A stretch of DNA of 9,842 bases from Candidatus Muproteobacteria bacterium (GTDB lineage Bacteria > Pseudomonadota > Gammaproteobacteria > Acidiferrobacterales > Sulfurifustaceae), in NCBI GenBank assembly GCA_023266455.1, contig JAHFQD010000042.1, positions 1 through 9,842 on the forward strand. The letters are read 5' to 3'. The notes beneath the pieces were generated by a model that searched no databases, had not been told where the DNA came from, and saw nothing but the letters and a program-made list of their open reading frames with translations. Shown one piece after another: positions 6,943 through 9,842 of the stretch. How positions within the stretch are numbered: position 1 is the first letter of the stretch; each line of letters starts with the position of its first letter. The translations under genes and the position numbers were made by a program.

Positions 6943-8302
6943 TGGTTTTTTCCACGCGGCACTCGACGTCGCCGCGCGCTAAACGTGCGCGGATGCGATC
7001 GCCGGTTTTCAACGCCGCTGCATCGTGCACGATATCGCCTTTATCTAAATGTTCGACGATGGCGTAACCGCGCGCGAGCGTCGCGAGCGGCGAGAGCGTA
7101 TTCAATTCTTGCGCTGCCAGTTGCAAGCGCGCTTGCGCGCGTTCGATGTGTCGGCGCATTTGCGCGATCAAACGCACACCTAGATGTTCCCGTTTCATCT
7201 CCAACGCGCGTAGTCGGGGACGAGGAGAGTGCTCGCTCAAGCGTGCACCGAGTAAATACAGACGATGATGTAATTGCCGCAAGGTGACTTCCTGCGAGAG
7301 ACGCAAGCGCAAACCTAACGCGTGCAAACGCGCGCGCATGGTTTCAATTCGCGCTCGAGGATGAACCACGCGCGCGCTTAGCCAATCGACGTGTTGCATG
7401 TTGCGGCGTAAGCGGTCGCGCATCAGTCGAACCAATTGTTGTTCGATGCGACGATATTGTTCCATCCAGTCTTCGCAATTCGGTGAGAGCATTTCCGCCG
7501 CCGCGGTTGGCGTCGGCGCGCGTGCGTCGGCGACGAAATCGGCGATGGTGAAATCCACTTCATGCCCGATGCCGCTTACGATTGGGATCGGGCAGGCATG
7601 GATTGCACGCGCCACGATTTCCTCGTTGAAAGCCCAGAGGTCTTCCAACGATCCGCCGCCGCGTGCCAGGATTAATACGTCGCAATCTTTACGCATACCG
7701 GCGAGAGCGATGGCGCGCGCGATTTTTTCCGCCGCGCCTTCGCCTTGCACCGGCACCGGGTACAGCAACACCGCGATGGCAGGGAAGCGACGTTTCAATG
7801 TCGTTAACACATCGTGCACCACCGCGCCCGAGGGCGAGGTGATCAAGCCGATGCGTTGCGGTAAACGCGGTAGTGGTTTTTTTCGTGCGGGTTCGAAGAG
7901 ACCTTCTTTGGCTAATCGGTCTTTGAGGATATCGAACGCCCGCCGCAGCGCGCCTTCGCCGGCTTCTTCGACGTACTCGGCGATGAGTTGGAAATCACCT
8001 CGTTGTTCATAAAGCGAAACACGCGCCCGTACCAACACTTGCATGCCGTCTTTGAGCGCGACGCGCGACCCGCGAATTTGTCCGCGAAACAACGCGCAGC
8101 GGATCTGGGCTTGCGCATCTTTGAGCGAGAAATAAACGTGTCCGGAACTCGGCCGCGAGAGATTGGAAATTTCACCCTCGATCCAAAGCAACGGAAAACG
8201 GCCTTCCAAGAGCGTCTTGGATTCCCGGTTGAGCCGCGAGACGGTGTAAACGTCGCGTGCGGGCGGCGTTTGTGTCTCGCTGAAGAGGTCGATGTTTTCC
8301 AT
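6932..8302 (-). CDS. xseA: Exodeoxyribonuclease VII large subunit
   Basis: Catalytic subunit of exonuclease VII, a metal-independent nuclease that degrades single-stranded DNA from both ends with several copies of small subunit XseB (not in this window). The product is 456 residues, the same as E. coli XseA. An N-terminal OB fold carries WIEGEISNLSRPSSGHVYFS (40-59). The catalytic domain carries GLITSPSGAVVHD (152-164), ARGGGSLEDLWAFN (213-226) and GIGHEVDFTIADFVADARAP (244-263). Residues equivalent to the E. coli active site (D155, R205, H238, D241) are D164, R214, H247 and D250, a constant offset of nine. A long helical, Arg/Leu-rich region follows to about residue 415, then the typical LSPLATLARGYAIV end. 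There is no clear Shine-Dalgarno sequence before the ATG, but no other in-frame start lies between it and the upstream gene. It lies 26 bases after the lipoprotein gene and overlaps the M23 gene. Confidence 0.97.
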   Translation of the reverse strand: MENIDLFSETQTPPARDVYTVSRLNRESKTLLEGRFPLLWIEGEISNLSRPSSGHVYFSLKDAQAQIRCALFRGQIRGSRVALKDGMQVLVRARVSLYEQRGDFQLIAEYVEEAGEGALRRAFDILKDRLAKEGLFEPARKKPLPRLPQRIGLITSPSGAVVHDVLTTLKRRFPAIAVLLYPVPVQGEGAAEKIARAIALAGMRKDCDVLILARGGGSLEDLWAFNEEIVARAIHACPIPIVSGIGHEVDFTIADFVADARAPTPTAAAEMLSPNCEDWMEQYRRIEQQLVRLMRDRLRRNMQHVDWLSARVVHPRARIETMRARLHALGLRLRLSQEVTLRQLHHRLYLLGARLSEHSPRPRLRALEMKREHLGVRLIAQMRRHIERAQARLQLAAQELNTLSPLATLARGYAIVEHLDKGDIVHDAAALKTGDRIRARLARGDVECRVEKTNES

Positions 8303-8328
8303 GAACGGCGTGTGGCGCGTCGAGACGG

Positions 8329-8640
8329 CTAGGGATTGGTCGGATAGACCGGCGCGGCGCTGGCGTTGTCTTTCGCTTGTTGCTCCGCCAGCTCGGCTTG
8401 GCGCATGGCTTTGCGGGCGAGGGTCATCGCTTCATCGTGTCGTCCGGTTTTTCTCGCTTGGCGCGCCTGGTCTAAGAGACGCTCTGAGTCGCGCCAGAGA
8501 TAACCTTCTTTTTCTACCTGTCGAAATTTCACCTCGACTTGCGCCGCGTAACGATCGAATTCGTCCGCGGGCGAGGTTGGCCCCGAAGCGCAGGCGCCAA
8601 GGACGGCGGCCAGAATAGTAACGATGAGTGCTTTCAGCAT
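8329..8640 (-). CDS. Small helical lipoprotein of unknown function
   Basis: A 103-residue predicted lipoprotein. The start at the ATG complementary to 8638-8640 gives a compact signal peptide, MLKALIVTILAAVLGAC, with lipobox LGAC and lipidated Cys17. Residue 18 is Ala, which permits Lol export to the outer membrane. The frame is open further upstream (to an ATG overlapping the guaB start), but that would put a charged 36-residue extension before the signal peptide, so it was not used. The mature part is one charged amphipathic helical region containing YLWRDSERLLDQARQARKTG (48-67) and then an Ala/Glu/Gln-rich heptad-like stretch to about residue 92, ending in a short Pro tail. The pattern resembles small envelope helical proteins of the DUF4398 or SoxXA-binding (SoxK-like) kind, from memory only. 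No Shine-Dalgarno sequence is evident. It is probably the first gene of the xseA-M23 transcript. Confidence 0.8.
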   Translation of the reverse strand: MLKALIVTILAAVLGACASGPTSPADEFDRYAAQVEVKFRQVEKEGYLWRDSERLLDQARQARKTGRHDEAMTLARKAMRQAELAEQQAKDNASAAPVYPTNP

Positions 8641-8667
8641 GAGGCGGTGTCTTGGTAAGCAACCGCG

Positions 8668-8696
8668 ACAGTAATCCCGGCGGTCTCGGACGTCAA
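8668..8696 (-). promoter_or_regulatory. Weak candidate promoter for lipoprotein-xseA-M23
   Basis: On the minus strand TTGACG (8691-8696, five of six bases of the -35 consensus) is followed after 17 bases by TACTGT (8668-8673), a poor -10 with three matches. It lies 27 bases before the lipoprotein ATG. Another AT-rich candidate, TATAAA on the minus strand of the guaB -10 region, has no good -35. Either would place start sites for this group between it and guaB. Confidence 0.25.
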
Positions 8697-8712
8697 ATTT
8701 CGCGATAACCCG

Positions 8713-8741
8713 TTTACGTAATGCGAGCATGAATTTATAAT
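8713..8741 (+). promoter_or_regulatory. Candidate sigma-70 promoter of guaB, leaderless arrangement
   Basis: TTTACG (8713-8718, four of six -35 matches), a 17-base spacer, and an exact TATAAT (8736-8741). The ATG of guaB begins at 8747, only five bases after the -10 box. Transcription would normally begin about seven bases after the -10, that is at or next to the A of the start codon. No Shine-Dalgarno sequence lies before guaB, which agrees with a leaderless mRNA. Confidence 0.5.
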
Positions 8742-8746
8742 ACGGC

Positions 8747-9842
8747 ATGCGAATTGTTCAGGAAGCTCTCACGTTTGACGATGTCCTTCTAATTCCTGGG
8801 TATTCGACCGTCCTGCCTCGGGACGTGAGCTTGAAGACCCACCTTAGTTCGAAGCTCCAACTGCATATTCCGCTGATGTCGGCGGCGATGGACACGGTGA
8901 CGGAAGCGCGCGCTGCGATTTGTATGGCGCAGGAAGGCGGTATGGGCGTGATTCATAAGAATCTCACACCGCAACGCCAGGCCGACGAAGTCCGCCGCGT
9001 GAAGAAATACGAAAGCGGCATCATCAGTAACCCCATTACCGTTACCTCCGACACCACGATTCGCCAGGTACTCGATCTGACGCGTAAGCATCGGATTTCC
9101 GGCGTGCCGGTGACGGATAAAGACAAGCTCGTCGGTATCGTTGCCAGTCGCGATCTGCGCTTTGAAAAACGCTACGACGAACCCGTCGCCCGCATCATGA
9201 CGCCGAAAGAGCGGTTGGTGACGGTGAAAGAGGGCGCGTCGCGCGATGAAATTTTGGAGATGTTGCATCGTCACCGCATCGAAAAAATATTGGTGGTCGA
9301 CGATCATTTCGGCCTCAAGGGCTTGATCACGGTTAAAGACATTCAGAAGTCGACGGAATATCCGTACTCGGCCAAAGATACCAAGGGCCGATTACGCGTG
9401 GCCGCGGCTGTCGGCGTTGGTCAAGGCACCGATGAGCGCATCGAACAATTAATTGCCGCCGAGGTGGACGCCATCGTGGTCGACACCGCGCATGGCCACT
9501 CGCAAGGCGTGATCGAACGCGTGCGTTGGATTAGGAAACGTTATCCCGATATGGCGATCATCGCTGGCAACATCGCCACCGGCGACGCCGCCAGCGCGTT
9601 GCGTGAAGCGGGCGTGGATGCGGTGAAGGTCGGCATCGGTCCCGGTTCGATTTGCACCACGCGCATGGTCGCGGGGGTCGGCGTGCCGCAGATTTCGGCG
9701 ATCTCTAATATCGCGGAAGGACTGAAAGGCAGCGACGTCGGCATCATCGCCGACGGCGGCGTGCGTTACTCCGGTGACATCGCTAAAGCGATCGCGGCTG
9801 GCGCGCATTGCATCATGGTAGGCAGTTTACTCGCGGGCACCG
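8747..9842 (+). CDS. guaB: IMP dehydrogenase, N-terminal three quarters (3' end outside window)
   Basis: Oxidises IMP to XMP with NAD+, the committed step of GMP synthesis, in the cytoplasm. The frame is open for 365 codons to the window edge; full-length enzymes have about 487-490 residues, so roughly 120 are missing, including the catalytic flap. The N-terminus has [19 protein letters not shown] (6-24) and [10 protein letters not shown] (45-54). Two CBS domains occupy about residues 92-200 and contain [10 protein letters not shown] (151-160). The barrel resumes with [10 protein letters not shown] (214-223). The IMP loop [11 protein letters not shown] (297-307) has catalytic Cys303, followed by [19 protein letters not shown] (334-352). 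The ATG start is firm: an in-frame TAA stands at 8738-8740 and the family N-terminus begins right there. guaB divergent from xseA is the E. coli arrangement, with the small lipoprotein gene in between here. Confidence 0.97.
   Translation, partial: MRIVQEALTFDDVLLIPGYSTVLPRDVSLKTHLSSKLQLHIPLMSAAMDTVTEARAAICMAQEGGMGVIHKNLTPQRQADEVRRVKKYESGIISNPITVTSDTTIRQVLDLTRKHRISGVPVTDKDKLVGIVASRDLRFEKRYDEPVARIMTPKERLVTVKEGASRDEILEMLHRHRIEKILVVDDHFGLKGLITVKDIQKSTEYPYSAKDTKGRLRVAAAVGVGQGTDERIEQLIAAEVDAIVVDTAHGHSQGVIERVRWIRKRYPDMAIIAGNIATGDAASALREAGVDAVKVGIGPGSICTTRMVAGVGVPQISAISNIAEGLKGSDVGIIADGGVRYSGDIAKAIAAGAHCIMVGSLLAGT

Noticed and set aside
7398..8012. 204-residue plus-strand open frame opposite xseA
   Set aside because: Ser/Arg-rich translation opposite the conserved catalytic region of xseA; a reflection of codon bias.
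8704..8719. Possible PurR-like operator overlapping the guaB -35 (ACGTAAACGGGTTATC on the minus strand)
   Set aside because: By eye only about 7 of 11 conserved positions match, and PurR is not known to be present in this organism.
8641..8748. 36-residue upstream extension of the small lipoprotein, starting at the ATG within GCATGC
   Set aside because: It would bury the signal peptide behind a charged segment and overlap the guaB start codon and promoter.
8789..9307. 172-residue minus-strand open frame opposite guaB
   Set aside because: guaB is open through the whole region with all motifs; the antisense translation is His/Arg-rich and has no family features.

Overview
The window looks like chromosome of a gammaproteobacterium. 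The run hisS - yfgM - bamB - der on the plus strand, followed by xseA on the minus strand and divergent guaB on the plus strand, is the same neighbourhood as in Escherichia coli and relatives. The proteins align recognisably with the E. coli versions but are clearly diverged, and the bases are moderately GC-rich with many CG dinucleotides. I cannot name a genus. The two ends cut genes: hisS lacks its 5' part and guaB lacks its 3' part.

Layout. Positions 1-3812 hold a tight plus-strand cluster: the end of histidyl-tRNA synthetase, YfgM (start re-placed at a GTG), the BAM-complex lipoprotein BamB (start overlaps the yfgM stop by one base) and the double GTPase Der. Positions 3813-3929 are a short AT-rich intergenic region with a perfect 9-bp dyad, a 7-bp direct repeat and a TATAAT box. 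Positions 3930-6077 encode the most unusual gene: a 715-residue protein with an N-terminal Ser/Thr kinase domain, one membrane segment, a Pro/Thr-rich linker and a C-terminal seven-blade WD40 propeller that should lie in the periplasm. It converges on a minus-strand group (6094-8640) that reads, in transcription order, small lipoprotein - xseA - M23 metallopeptidase, with xseA and the peptidase overlapping by 11 bases. Positions 8641-8746 are a divergent promoter region, and guaB (IMP dehydrogenase) runs from 8747 off the end.

How the genes relate. hisS, der, xseA and guaB are housekeeping genes (tRNA charging, 50S ribosome assembly, exonuclease VII, GMP synthesis). yfgM, bamB, the M23 peptidase, the small lipoprotein and the kinase all concern the cell envelope. 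The kinase and the M23 gene sit between der and xseA, which lie close together in E. coli, so this is the accessory part of an otherwise conserved block. A link between the kinase's periplasmic propeller and envelope state is a hypothesis only.

The best candidates for a second look are the kinase-WD40 receptor with an HLD instead of HRD catalytic motif, a guaB promoter placed so that the mRNA would be essentially leaderless, a Glu in place of the usual Asp in the first G4 motif of Der, and the dyad and direct repeat upstream of the kinase. No RNA gene, CRISPR array, insertion sequence or attachment site was seen, and no gene-free stretch exceeds about 120 bases.
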